Shown here one piece after another: positions 16,390-24,223 of a stretch of DNA of 55,290 nucleotides. Location of the stretch: the NCBI GenBank assembly GCA_019113985.1, contig DXGJ01000049.1, positions 1-55,290 of the forward strand, written 5' to 3'. The position numbers and the translations under genes are program-made. Position 1 is the stretch's first letter, and each line of letters begins with the position of its first letter. The notes below the pieces were generated by a model that made no database searches, was not told where the DNA came from, and saw only the letters and a program-made list of their open reading frames with translations. The stretch is from Candidatus Levilactobacillus faecigallinarum (lineage in GTDB: Bacteria > Bacillota > Bacilli > Lactobacillales > Lactobacillaceae).

Positions 16390-16427
16390 AAAGGTATCTT
16401 AACGTACTCAAGAAAGGTAGTTCGTCA

Positions 16428-16772
16428 ATGACCTCTAAAACAAAACCAACCGATTCAGACGCCAACTTTTTGGACTGCCCCTTTGCGAGCGTGCAAGAAG
16501 TCGTTCAGGGAAAATGGACCATGGTCATCCTGTACTTTCTGAGCCGAGACGTTCTCCGCTTCGGCGAGTTGAACCGTAAGATGCCCATGGTAACCCAGGC
16601 GTACCTAACCAAGGAATTACGTTTACTGGAGGGGCACGGCCTGGTTCATCGCCAAGTCTATCCCCAGGTGCCCCCTAAGGTGGAATATTCGTTAACGGAT
16701 TTGGGACGGGCCTTCATTCCCGTGCTAAAATCCTTGGAGAAGTTTGCGCTTGTATATCAAAACGCGAAATAA
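16428..16772 (+). CDS. HxlR/YodB-family redox-sensing regulator
   Basis: The 114-residue winged-helix protein matches HxlR: LDCPFASVQEVVQGKWTMVI (residues 14-33), LSRDVLRFGELNRKMPMVTQ, YLTKELRLLEGHGLVHR and PKVEYSLTDLGRAF. The single cysteine at about residue 16, just before the first helix, sits where YodB and HypR carry their thiol switch. It is the probable repressor of the upstream oxidoreductase gene via the AGTACC/GGTACT site, released when quinones or aldehydes modify the cysteine (family knowledge plus inference). AAAGGTAG precedes ATG 16428. Confidence 0.9.
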   Translation: MTSKTKPTDSDANFLDCPFASVQEVVQGKWTMVILYFLSRDVLRFGELNRKMPMVTQAYLTKELRLLEGHGLVHRQVYPQVPPKVEYSLTDLGRAFIPVLKSLEKFALVYQNAK

Positions 16773-16787
16773 TGTTTAAATAAAGCA

Positions 16788-16835
16788 ATACGCCATAAGC
16801 GATGGGACCCAGTTCATCGCTTATGGCGTGTTTTA
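16788..16835 (+). terminator. Rho-independent terminator
   Basis: Perfect 15-bp stem ACGCCATAAGCGATG / CATCGCTTATGGCGT followed by GTTTTAGTTT. Confidence 0.92.
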
Positions 16836-16931
16836 GTTTATCTTGCTAGCCGGCGTTACCGCTTTAACCGTAAACTTCAAAAATCAGCGCGTTATTAGAA
16901 CAACTTTTTTGCACCGGACTCTTCGCCAAAA

Positions 16932-17396
16932 CTACGCCATCGCTTTTTGACCTGTTTTGAAAACGACTATTAAGAGCCAGACACTATTAATTACCAGTAT
17001 CAAGGGTGCCGTCCAAAAATCATTTCCGAAAAAGTCACCGAGCACGGGCCACGTGAGGGCCTCAAACCAAGCAAATGCGAGCCCACCAAGATAATACGAA
17101 TCCGGTAAATACTTACCCAAAAGTGGCATCCTGTTTAACAGCACGGGTATCGTGTTTCCCAGCAATAGGCCCGCGAGATGGAGCGCCGCCAGAAATAATA
17201 TTCCGGGCAAAATAATTGGCCGCTGATAAGCGAACCACCCGATGATTCTACCCGTGAAGCTGAAATAGGTGGGCAGTTTATCGCCCAATTGATTCTTCAA
17301 AAGTAGGACCATCAGGCCTTGAAGCACTAGGGCCCCGCCTGCCAGGAACCCCCAGGCGGTGTGTCCCGTTAAGCTTATTTTTCTAAAAGTCATCAT
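16932..17396 (-). CDS. Small multi-pass membrane protein of unknown function
   Basis: The 154-residue protein has four hydrophobic segments (TAWGFLAGGALVLQGLMVLL, IILPGILFLAALHLAGLLLG, YYLGGLAFAWFEALTWPVL, PLILVINSVWLLIVVF). I do not recognise a family or catalytic motif. ATG 17396 follows AAAGGTGA at a proper distance. It stands alone, with no conserved partner nearby. Base composition is a little lower in GC than the surrounding metabolic genes, which would fit an accessory gene. Confidence 0.65.
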   Translation of the reverse strand: MMTFRKISLTGHTAWGFLAGGALVLQGLMVLLLKNQLGDKLPTYFSFTGRIIGWFAYQRPIILPGILFLAALHLAGLLLGNTIPVLLNRMPLLGKYLPDSYYLGGLAFAWFEALTWPVLGDFFGNDFWTAPLILVINSVWLLIVVFKTGQKAMA

Positions 17397-17558
17397 TTAT
17401 CGTCACCTTTGTCATGGCTGTAGCAACTCAGTATCGTTACCTTACACCAAAATCTCCACACACCCGACAGCCTACACGCTTCTGAAGAATATGGCACTCC
17501 GGTAGCCGTCGCTTGCCCTGATAATGCCAGTTACTTAACCATCGCCCTTTCCCAGACG

Positions 17559-17600
17559 GCAAAAGCGGCACCCTGCCAGCCAGCAAGGTACCGCTTTTCA
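17559..17600 (-). terminator. Probable terminator of the phosphoesterase gene
   Basis: Stem AAAAGCGGcACC / GGTaCCGCTTTT lies about 55 nt past the phosphoesterase stop on the minus strand. The rest of 17400-17655 holds no supported gene. Confidence 0.6.
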
Positions 17601-17655
17601 CTATACTTTGTGCTAGGTTAGCCATGTATTCCCAGCAATTAGGCTAATTTCTTGA

Positions 17656-18498
17656 TTAGCTCCGCGAATACCGGGCCACCATCGTCGCCACCCGCGGACC
17701 GTAACCCAAGCGCTGGGTCTCGCGGGCCAACAATGCATTATCGTGCGTGTGCACAACGCCGGTGCGGAGTTGCTCGGCGTACAGGTCGACGTAGGGCAAG
17801 CCCCGCTGCTGGGCTAATGCAATTTCCGCCTCAGCATCGTAGGTCACCTTACGCAGGTCCACGTCGGGCATGGCCACCCCGTTAGTGGTCACGATGGCGT
17901 ACTGGGCCCGCAAATCCGTCGCGAACCGGTGCCAGTGTGGGAACGGCATCCCCACGGTCCCCGGATTGATGATCAACTGCCCGGCCGTGGTTTGCCGGAA
18001 AAGCTGGTGGTGTGTATGCCCATAGACCGCCACGTCGGCCCGCTGACCGACCATTTCATCAAAGGCACTTTGCTCGCCCGTAGGAATCAACGTGTGGCCT
18101 GAATCCTTGGTCGGCAGGTTATGGCTCAACTGGAAGGTCAGCCCATCCAGGTGAACAATTTGCAACAGCCGTAAATGGCGAATCCGCCGCTCCTCGTCCG
18201 CCGACAAGCCTCGACGCACATAGTCATCGATCAGCGATTCGTACACGTCGCTGGGGTCGGCCAAGTCAATCTGCCCGTCCAACGTTTCGATCAACCCGTG
18301 CTCCCAATTACCACGCACGTAAGCCGTAATCGGGAGGGAATCCAGCAGGGCCAACAGGTCGTGGGCCCCCGGTCCCGGCACGAACAAGTCACCCATGAAC
18401 CAAAAGTCGGTACACCCCGCCTGTTGGGCGTCGCTAATGACCGCCTGTAACGCGGTCACGTTGCCGTGGACGTCCGAAATTACCGCAATCTTATGCAT
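17656..18498 (-). CDS. Calcineurin-like metallophosphoesterase (YfcE/MJ0936-like)
   Basis: The 280-residue protein shows the full dinuclear-metal set: SDVHGN (residues 8-13), MGDLF (about 35-39), the GN motif in VRGNWEHG, a His in LSHNLPT and GHTHHQ near residue 165. The family hydrolyses phosphomono- or diesters in the cytoplasm. The regulatory nucleotide or sugar-phosphate substrate cannot be told from sequence. The C-terminal about 80 residues beyond the core fold (AEAEIALAQQRGLPYVDLYA) are an extra helical part seen in lactobacillus versions. It is a single gene, with its ATG just after a typical purine-rich site. Confidence 0.88.
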   Translation of the reverse strand: MHKIAVISDVHGNVTALQAVISDAQQAGCTDFWFMGDLFVPGPGAHDLLALLDSLPITAYVRGNWEHGLIETLDGQIDLADPSDVYESLIDDYVRRGLSADEERRIRHLRLLQIVHLDGLTFQLSHNLPTKDSGHTLIPTGEQSAFDEMVGQRADVAVYGHTHHQLFRQTTAGQLIINPGTVGMPFPHWHRFATDLRAQYAIVTTNGVAMPDVDLRKVTYDAEAEIALAQQRGLPYVDLYAEQLRTGVVHTHDNALLARETQRLGYGPRVATMVARYSRS

Positions 18499-18644
18499 TC
18501 TGCCACCTCATCTTTTCTCAATGGGTTCATTATAGCACGCCCGTTATGCCAAAAATAATCGGCAACCCATGCACATCAGCCCCCATTAGAGACTTGACTG
18601 CTACTTGACCAATAAAGAGGGCGTTGGTTTTATCAGCTACCCAA

Positions 18645-19367
18645 TTATCTAACCGAACCTTTCGTTGCGCGTAACGTTAGGGTTGGCATCCAGGGGCCAC
18701 CCCACCAGCCATTCCAGCCAGCTCCCGCGAGTCGAATATCTGTAAAGCCAAGTTCGCGCAAAGCCGTCCGGTATTCCTGACAGGAAAAGCCCAAGTCCAC
18801 AATCACCACCTGGCCACCCGGTTGCAACACCCGATTTAACTCCCGTAGACTCTGTAACCGACCCGCTTTGGGCTTAACGTTATGGATAGCTAGGCTGGAA
18901 ACGACCAGGTTAAAGTGTTCATCAGCAAACGGCAAGTCACGCATATCGGCCGTTTGAACCGCTGCGCAATGACCAAGTTGCCGCGACTGAATTCGCTGCT
19001 CAACGACCGTTTGCGCGTTTCCTGTCTGGTCGCGCTGCTGCCAGATATCAATACCGGTCACGTGACCGCCTAAAGGTAACCGCTGGGCAATTCTAAATAA
19101 CACCAAGCCATGGCCACAACCAATGTCTAGCGCTCGCGTGGTCTTGGTTAACGGGATATCCGGTAATAGTCGATTCCAAATGCGTCCCTTTCCTGTCAGC
19201 GTTGTGTGCAAGAATAAGCTTCCCATCACCAAATACACCAGTGCCGCAATCAACCATCCCAGTTGAAACCCCGTTACGGCCCACATAATGAGGCTAACTA
19301 CCCCTAGTCCGTAAAACATCATGAGCCCCGAAACACCATCAATCCCATTTTCACGAATTTTTTTCAC
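18645..19367 (-). CDS. SAM-dependent methyltransferase with N-terminal membrane segments
   Basis: The 240-residue protein begins with two hydrophobic helices (GLMMFYGLGVVSLIMWAV, GWLIAALVYLVMGSLFL; residues 13-53). A class I methyltransferase domain follows: motif I ALDIGCGHGLVLFRIA (about 79-94), acidic motif II TGIDIWQ, DMRDLPFADEHFNLVVSSLAIH, and LNRVLQPGGQVVIVDLGF. This is the UbiE/Methyltransf_11 pattern, tethered to the membrane. The acceptor is unknown and could be a lipid or quinone-like molecule. The gene is monocistronic. Confidence 0.85.
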   Translation of the reverse strand: MKKIRENGIDGVSGLMMFYGLGVVSLIMWAVTGFQLGWLIAALVYLVMGSLFLHTTLTGKGRIWNRLLPDIPLTKTTRALDIGCGHGLVLFRIAQRLPLGGHVTGIDIWQQRDQTGNAQTVVEQRIQSRQLGHCAAVQTADMRDLPFADEHFNLVVSSLAIHNVKPKAGRLQSLRELNRVLQPGGQVVIVDLGFSCQEYRTALRELGFTDIRLAGAGWNGWWGGPWMPTLTLRATKGSVR

Positions 19368-19590
19368 CCGTTATCTCCCCTTCTTTAGCTTTTTAAGTAT
19401 AGCGTAAAATCTTAAAGGAGATTCGGTTAAATTGACCCACTGCTAAATTCGTCACAAATCACATAATATTTTCCAACATGTCGGATTTCAGTCACCATAA
19501 CCCGTCAACGCATTATCACAAATACACCAGCGGAATCAAGGCGACGCATGACTCCCCCATAAAAACGGTATCTTTATTTTCCATGCTAAA
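19368..19590. other. Intergenic stretch without a recognisable gene
   Basis: It holds the upstream region of the methyltransferase gene and otherwise nothing that I can support. Confidence 0.4.
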
Positions 19591-19634
19591 AAGTGAGGCA
19601 ATTCTGATTTCATCCAATCAGAGTTGCCTCACTT
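19591..19634 (-). terminator. Orphan terminator hairpin, probably that of the secreted-protein gene at 21114
   Basis: The stem AAGTGAGGCAAtTCTGATT / AATCAGAgTTGCCTCACTT has five T on the minus-strand side. No minus-strand gene ends next to it. The nearest, the secreted-protein gene ending at 21114, lies beyond the TnpB element. Removing that element places this hairpin about 42 nt after its stop. Confidence 0.75.
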
Positions 19635-19669
19635 GTATTAGTAATTTACTGAGATGATAGGCTAGAAAA

Positions 19670-19689
19670 CCCTTGAATTTATTCAGGGG
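19670..19689 (+). repeat. Left-end subterminal hairpin of the IS605-type element
   Basis: The imperfect palindrome CCCTTGAAT-TT-ATTCAGGGG follows CTAGAAAA. It is the expected recognition hairpin for a Y1 transposase. Confidence 0.65.
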
Positions 19690-19808
19690 ATGAATGGCCA
19701 AACTAATTGCGTCAGATGCCACAGCAGATATTGATATATTTGTAAGCTAAAAGTCGCGACTTTCTCCTAACCAGCTCGTATACTAAGGTCAGACTAGGAG
19801 GGGAACAT

Positions 19809-20993
19809 ATGGTCACTAAGGGCGTTAAATTAAAGCTTTATCCGAATCAACATCAGAAAGTTTTTTTCGCACGTTCGTTTGGCTGTCAGCGCTTCGTTTG
19901 GAACCAGCTTCTAGCGATGTTAACAGAACGCCATCGTAATAATCCCCAATTAAAGCTGCTGTCAAATTATCAGATGGATCTTTTGCTTAAGCCTTTAAAG
20001 ACTGAGTATCCTTTCCTGAAAGAAGTCGATAGTTCTGGCTTGCAAGTGGTCACTAAGAACCTGTATTTAGCATTTAAGGCCTTCTTCAAGGATAAGACGC
20101 ACACGGTCGGGCAACCCCGTTTTCATAGTCGTAAATATGCGCGGCAAGCCTATACAACCAAAAGTACGGTTAAAGTTTTGGCGAAGCATACCATGCAATT
20201 ACCCAAGATTGGCCGGGTAAAAGTTTCAACTACGCGTGATGTTAAAGGGAAGATCAAACGGGCAACTGTCGTTCGTGAACCCACCGGTAATTACTATCTA
20301 GCGCTGCAGGTCGAAGACGATAACCAAGTCTTTGACAAGCAACACCAGGTAGTGGGCATCGATGTCGGTTTAATGGATCTAGCCATTCTTTCTACTGGGA
20401 AAAAGTTTCCCACCTTTCGCGCGGAATCCTTGGAAGTAAAATTGGCTAAAGCACAACGTAAGCTTGCCCGTCGCCGGCGATTAGCGCAAAAAGAGATAGC
20501 TTGGGACCGTCATCAAAAGGTTCCCAGTCCCCGAGAACTAACTGATTTTTCAAATTATCAGAAACAAAAGCGCAAGGTGGCAAAAATCTATGCCAAAATC
20601 CGAAATCAACGCAACGACTATCTCCATAAGCTAACGACTTGGTTAGTTAAGGCCTTTGATGTGATTGTCTTGGAGGACTTGCAAGTCAAACAGCTGCTCA
20701 AAAATCATCAGTTGGCTAAAAGCATTGCCAATGCAAGCTGGTCGGTATTCAAACGACAGATTATCTACAAAGCTGAGTGGTATGGCAAAACGGCTGTGCT
20801 TGTAAATCCGCGATACACCTCACAGATTTGTGCTGACTGTGGTTATGGTAGTGGAACGAAGCCCTTGGCGATTCGAGAATGGACTTGTTCAAACTGTGGT
20901 CATCATCATGACCGAGATGTGAATGCCGCACGCAATATTCTCAAACGCGGCTTAAAAGAACTTAAAGGTCAGGGACTGGCCTTAGTAAAATAG
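19809..20993 (+). CDS. tnpB: TnpB RNA-guided nuclease (OrfB of IS200/IS605)
   Basis: The 394-residue protein has the N-terminal helix-turn-helix-like domain (KLKLYPNQHQKVFFARSFGC), the middle domain, and a complete RuvC nuclease: Asp185 in GIDVGLMD, Glu289 in VIVLEDLQ and Asp370 in HDRDVNAARN. The zinc ribbon CADCGYG...CSNCGHH lies between the last two. All catalytic residues are present, so it should be an active omega-RNA-guided DNA endonuclease (established for TnpB in ISDra2). The RNA would derive from the 3' end of the gene and the right end. AGGAGGGGAAC precedes ATG 19809. Codon use is more AT-rich than that of neighbouring genes, consistent with recent arrival. Confidence 0.95.
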   Translation: MVTKGVKLKLYPNQHQKVFFARSFGCQRFVWNQLLAMLTERHRNNPQLKLLSNYQMDLLLKPLKTEYPFLKEVDSSGLQVVTKNLYLAFKAFFKDKTHTVGQPRFHSRKYARQAYTTKSTVKVLAKHTMQLPKIGRVKVSTTRDVKGKIKRATVVREPTGNYYLALQVEDDNQVFDKQHQVVGIDVGLMDLAILSTGKKFPTFRAESLEVKLAKAQRKLARRRRLAQKEIAWDRHQKVPSPRELTDFSNYQKQKRKVAKIYAKIRNQRNDYLHKLTTWLVKAFDVIVLEDLQVKQLLKNHQLAKSIANASWSVFKRQIIYKAEWYGKTAVLVNPRYTSQICADCGYGSGTKPLAIREWTCSNCGHHHDRDVNAARNILKRGLKELKGQGLALVK

Positions 20994-21086
20994 CCGAGCC
21001 GCTACACTGTTAATTGAAAATGTTCAGTTGCCAGTGCAAGTTTGGTGTTCCTAGAAACCCGGTATTTTAATGCCGGTGTAGTTCAT
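20940..21086 (+). ncRNA. Predicted TnpB guide RNA (omega/reRNA) region
   Basis: In IS605-type elements the guide RNA spans the tnpB 3' end and right end, and its guide is the flanking DNA. Here the last tnpB codons, the 3' region and the right-end hairpin (21059-21076) form the scaffold candidate. The guide would start at about 21087, in the flank just downstream of the secreted-protein gene's stop. Position is by analogy only. Confidence 0.4.
21059..21076 (+). repeat. Right-end subterminal hairpin of the IS605-type element
   Basis: CCGGTATT-TT-AATGCCGG preceded by CTAGAAAC, mirroring the left end. Confidence 0.65.
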
Positions 21087-21113
21087 CCTGCATATGGGCG
21101 ACGGACCCGTCTC

Positions 21114-22058
21114 TCATTCATCATATAAGGCAATATTACCATAATAAGCGGGTAAGCGAATGATGCTAAACATCGCGTAACGCCCGTCCGCCAGACGCTT
21201 GGTGGCGATGCCAATCTTGGCGGCCAGGTAGAAGTTCTCCCGGGTCACGCCGTAAGTGCCCTCGCCGTCGAATTCGTTATCCTCGTCCCATGACTGGTTA
21301 GATAGGCTAGACAACACGTCCTGCTTGGTGCCGATGCGGGCACTACTGATGGTCTTATCCAGGCCAAAACCGTAAACCAGCTTGTTGGCGGCCAATAGCT
21401 TAAAGAACTGGGCGTCATCCGTTTTGTTGCCCGAACCGCCCCAGGTCGTGCCCGCTTCCCAGCCCGGTTGGACGCTCATGTTCCGGGAAAACTGGTACTG
21501 ACCGCTCACCATCTGGTCCAGCACCCGATTGGCCAGGGCCGTGGTCTGGGTGTCCGCCTCGGCACCCCCACTTAGGTCCTTTAAAATCGACGCCGTAATG
21601 GCCGCCGTATCGGCTCCCGTTGATTTAGTCGTTGAAGGCGTCGTCGGGTTGGTCGTCGTTGCTGGTGTCGACGTTTTTCCCACCGCGGTTGTGGTCTGCG
21701 CCGTCAAATACCCCCGCCAGATCCACCCGTTGGCTGTACCATCGCTGGTCGTGACATGGTAATAAATAGCCGCCGTACCCTTGACCTTGTTATAAAGTTT
21801 CTCATGACCATCGGTGACCCAGACCGTGTTGGCCCCCAGTGCTGCGTTACTGTAGCGCATCCCCAGGTGCTTCGAATACCGCACCCCGGTGGTCGTGGTG
21901 TAAGCGTGTTGACGCATGGTTTTGCGCCACACCAACCGCACCGAATTCGACCGCCGTACGGAATAGGTGCCACTCGCCGCCGATGCGGTAACGTTACCGC
22001 CCATGCCTAACCCGACACCCAGTGCCAGGGTCGTGACACCCCAAACAATTTTTCGCAT
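21114..22058 (-). CDS. Secreted protein with SH3/GW-like surface module, function unknown
   Basis: The 314-residue protein starts at ATG 22058 (GGGAGG 7 nt upstream). A signal peptide (MRKIVWGVTTLALGVGLGMG, cleavage near ASA-A at about residue 29) leads to an N-terminal module containing YYHVTTSDGTANGWIWRGYL. A Thr/Pro/Ser-rich linker (about 120-148) follows, then a C-terminal domain with QFFKLLAANKLVYGFGLDKT that I do not recognise. The module resembles surface-binding segments common in secreted lactobacillus proteins and recurs in the protein at 32165. The TnpB element inserted 27 nt after the stop, cutting the gene off from its terminator, so mRNA 3' ends may be altered. Likely cell-envelope location; function unknown. 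Confidence 0.8.
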   Translation of the reverse strand: MRKIVWGVTTLALGVGLGMGGNVTASAASGTYSVRRSNSVRLVWRKTMRQHAYTTTTGVRYSKHLGMRYSNAALGANTVWVTDGHEKLYNKVKGTAAIYYHVTTSDGTANGWIWRGYLTAQTTTAVGKTSTPATTTNPTTPSTTKSTGADTAAITASILKDLSGGAEADTQTTALANRVLDQMVSGQYQFSRNMSVQPGWEAGTTWGGSGNKTDDAQFFKLLAANKLVYGFGLDKTISSARIGTKQDVLSSLSNQSWDEDNEFDGEGTYGVTRENFYLAAKIGIATKRLADGRYAMFSIIRLPAYYGNIALYDE

Positions 22059-22176
22059 GACTAGACCTCCCAAATATACGTTAAGTCTAGCACTAACGTC
22101 ACCAGTTAACCATCACCTGGCAATTGTTAGCCGGGGCCGATTACGCCGGACTACGGCCAATTGCCCACTCGGCAAG

Positions 22177-22209
22177 AAAAAAGCGACCCCGTAGACTCAC
22201 GAGGTCGCC
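22177..22209 (-). terminator. Rho-independent terminator of dnaD
   Basis: On the minus strand GCGACCtCGT / ACGgGGTCGC is followed by six T. Confidence 0.88.
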
Positions 22210-22221
22210 ATACCATCAGGT

Positions 22222-22938
22222 TTAGTTATCCGTTAGTTTAAAGATAGGCACGTCCGGAATCGTGGTATCCCCGGGGGCCGCCGACTTACTCGGGGCCTGA
22301 CGTTCCGCCTGGCGGTCGCGTTCCTTTTGCACCTGGGCCGCCGTGGTCAGGTGTTTCTTCTCCCAACTGATTAGGATGCGGTCCATGTACTTCAGGCTGT
22401 AGGCCTGGCTTAGAACCGCCTCGCGTAAGGCCAGTTCAATCAGCTCCGGCTTATAGTGGTCCTGGTCCAGCCAGTCGTTGATGGTCTGCATCTCAATCGG
22501 CGACAGCGGCCGGCCGAATTCCTGTTCGACCTGGTTAAAGACCGCCGCCCGCTGGTTTTCCTGGGCCGGTTTAGCCGCCGGGGTCTGCTGAGCCTGAACC
22601 GCTTGTTGGACCGGCACCTGACTCAACTTCTCCAGCAGGAGTCGAAAGTCGTAGGTGTCCTGCTTCTGTCCCTGCCCGTCCACGATGGTGGTGATGGTCA
22701 TCAGCTTTTGGGTGATCATCTCGTGCAAGAGCTGGTAGACCTTCTGGGCGTCCCAGCCCAGGTGCTTGGCGACCACCTCGGCCGCCGGCAACAACGTCCC
22801 CCGGTCCATCAGGCGCCGCAGCTGGAGATAGAGTAACAGCTGGTCGGTGGTCATCCCCACCTCACGAAAATGATCAAGCAGGTAGTTGGCAACGCTGGTC
22901 TGACCGGCCTGCAAATAGCGTCGTGTAAATTCTTCCAT
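22222..22938 (-). CDS. dnaD: DnaD primosome protein
   Basis: The 238-residue protein has an N-terminal winged helix (TTDQLLLYLQLRRLMDRGTLL, LGWDAQKVYQLLHEMITQKL), a variable Gln/Ala-rich linker (about 115-130) and the C-terminal DnaD/DnaB domain (VEQEFGRPLSPIEMQTINDW, then LIELALREAVLSQAYSLKYMDRILISWEKK). DnaD acts with DnaB and DnaI in loading the replicative helicase during initiation and restart. It follows aspB, ypmB and dinG as in other Bacilli. The usual next gene nth is missing, because a terminator and a secreted-protein gene come next. The final residues after EKKH are charged and low-complexity, as typical. Confidence 0.92.
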   Translation of the reverse strand: MEEFTRRYLQAGQTSVANYLLDHFREVGMTTDQLLLYLQLRRLMDRGTLLPAAEVVAKHLGWDAQKVYQLLHEMITQKLMTITTIVDGQGQKQDTYDFRLLLEKLSQVPVQQAVQAQQTPAAKPAQENQRAAVFNQVEQEFGRPLSPIEMQTINDWLDQDHYKPELIELALREAVLSQAYSLKYMDRILISWEKKHLTTAAQVQKERDRQAERQAPSKSAAPGDTTIPDVPIFKLTDN

Positions 22939-23014
22939 GGTGATTCCTCCCGCAATGAAACAAACAACGGCCGCGTGTAAGTTTCTGCGCGACCGTTCCG
23001 TTATTTTTAAATCG

Positions 23015-24202
23015 TTAATCGGTAGTCTTCATAAACGTCGCTAACCGCGCCAGAGCCTCGCGTAACGTTACCAAATCGGTGGCGTAGCTAATGCGCAAGT
23101 GGTGCGGTAACCCGAAGGCCTCCCCCGCGACCACGGCCACGTGGGCCTCGTCCAAGATGCGGTTCACAAAGTCCTCGGTCGTGGCACAGTGCTTCAGGGC
23201 CATCGCCTGGGCCACGTCCGGAAACAGGTAAAAGGCCCCCTGCGGCTTGTGGACCAGCTCAAATCCTTGTAAAGCCGTCACCAGCGGATAAACAGTGTCC
23301 AGTCGCTCCTGGAAGTGGCGTTTCATCTCGCCCACTGGTGCCTGGTCCTGGGTCAACGCCGCCACAGCCGCCGCCTGGCTGACCGCTGCGGTGTTGCCCG
23401 TCATGTGAGACAGGGCCCGAGTCATGGTGGTCATCAGGTCGACCGGCCCAATCGCCCAGCCAATCCGCCAACCGGTCATCGCGTAGGTCTTGGAGACCCC
23501 GTTAATTACGATGGTGTGGTCAACGATGGTCTGGTCAAGTGTCAGCATCGACGGCACTGGTGCGGCCTGGTCGTATACCAGGTCACCATAGATTTCGTCG
23601 GCGACAATCCAGAGGTCGTGTTGAACGGCCCAGTCACCGATAGCTTGGAGTTCTTCGGCCGTATAGACCAGGCCACTGGGGTTTTGCGGTGAGTTGAGGA
23701 CAATCGCCACGGTCTTAGGGGTCACCGCCGCCTCAAGTTGCGCGGACGTGACCTTCAGGCTGGCCGTTGGGGCCACGTCGACCGGGGTGCCCCCGGCCAG
23801 CTTGACCTGCTCGGCATAGCTGACCCAGTACGGTGCCGGTAGGAGCACCTGGTCACCAGGGTTCAGCAGGACCTGAAACAGCGTATACAACGCCATCTTG
23901 GCCCCGGTCGTCACCACCACCTGGTCGGCCGTGACCCGGACGTTTTGCGTGGCCGCCATTCGATCGGCGACCGCCTGTCGCAGGGGTGCGATTCCTGGTG
24001 TGGCGGTATACCCGTCGACCTGGTCGGCATTGATGGCCTGAACCGTGGCCGCCTTGATGGGTGCCGGCGTTGGAAAGTCGGGCTGCCCCAATCCCAGGTT
24101 GATCACGTCGATGCCACTTGCCTGTAGGTCACGCGCCCGCTGAGACGCCTGTAAGGTTGCTGAGGGCCGTACTGCCTGGGCCCGCTGAGACACTTGTCGC
24201 AT
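23015..24202 (-). CDS. aspB: Aspartate aminotransferase, class I (AspB type)
   Basis: The 395-residue PLP enzyme carries INLGLGQPDFPTP, YTATPGIAPLRQAVA, the NSPQNPSG motif, VADEIYGDLVYD, the lysine motif INGVSKTYAMTGWRIGWAIG (Lys about 237) and the carboxylate-binding arginine in HHLRISYAT. This is the Bacilli type Ib aspartate aminotransferase, converting oxaloacetate plus glutamate to aspartate plus 2-oxoglutarate. Lactobacillus versions may accept other amino acids. It sits between ypmB and dnaD, the conserved Bacilli order, with only 21 nt to the upstream gene, so it belongs to the dinG operon. Confidence 0.92.
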   Translation of the reverse strand: MRQVSQRAQAVRPSATLQASQRARDLQASGIDVINLGLGQPDFPTPAPIKAATVQAINADQVDGYTATPGIAPLRQAVADRMAATQNVRVTADQVVVTTGAKMALYTLFQVLLNPGDQVLLPAPYWVSYAEQVKLAGGTPVDVAPTASLKVTSAQLEAAVTPKTVAIVLNSPQNPSGLVYTAEELQAIGDWAVQHDLWIVADEIYGDLVYDQAAPVPSMLTLDQTIVDHTIVINGVSKTYAMTGWRIGWAIGPVDLMTTMTRALSHMTGNTAAVSQAAAVAALTQDQAPVGEMKRHFQERLDTVYPLVTALQGFELVHKPQGAFYLFPDVAQAMALKHCATTEDFVNRILDEAHVAVVAGEAFGLPHHLRISYATDLVTLREALARLATFMKTTD

Positions 24203-24223
24203 ATGCCATTCTCCTCACTCAGA

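Larger units (their letters stand above)
19650..21086 (+). mobile_element. IS200/IS605-type element carrying only tnpB
   Basis: Both ends carry the motif CTAGAAA(A)CCC leading into a hairpin: CCCTTGAAT/ATTCAGGGG at 19670-19689 on the left and CCGGTATT/AATGCCGG at 21059-21076 on the right, each with one wobble pair. TTAC (19646-19649) stands 20 nt before the left hairpin, and TCAT ends 10 nt after the right hairpin. That geometry is like IS608, so I place the ends at 19650 and 21086. There are no terminal inverted repeats and no target duplication, as expected. No tnpA (Y1 transposase) is present, so it would depend on one in trans. Exact ends are inferred. Confidence 0.7.

Noticed and set aside
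17437-17625. Minus-strand 62-codon frame with several cysteines after the phosphoesterase gene
   Set aside because: It spans the terminator-like hairpin, has no ribosome site and no recognisable similarity.
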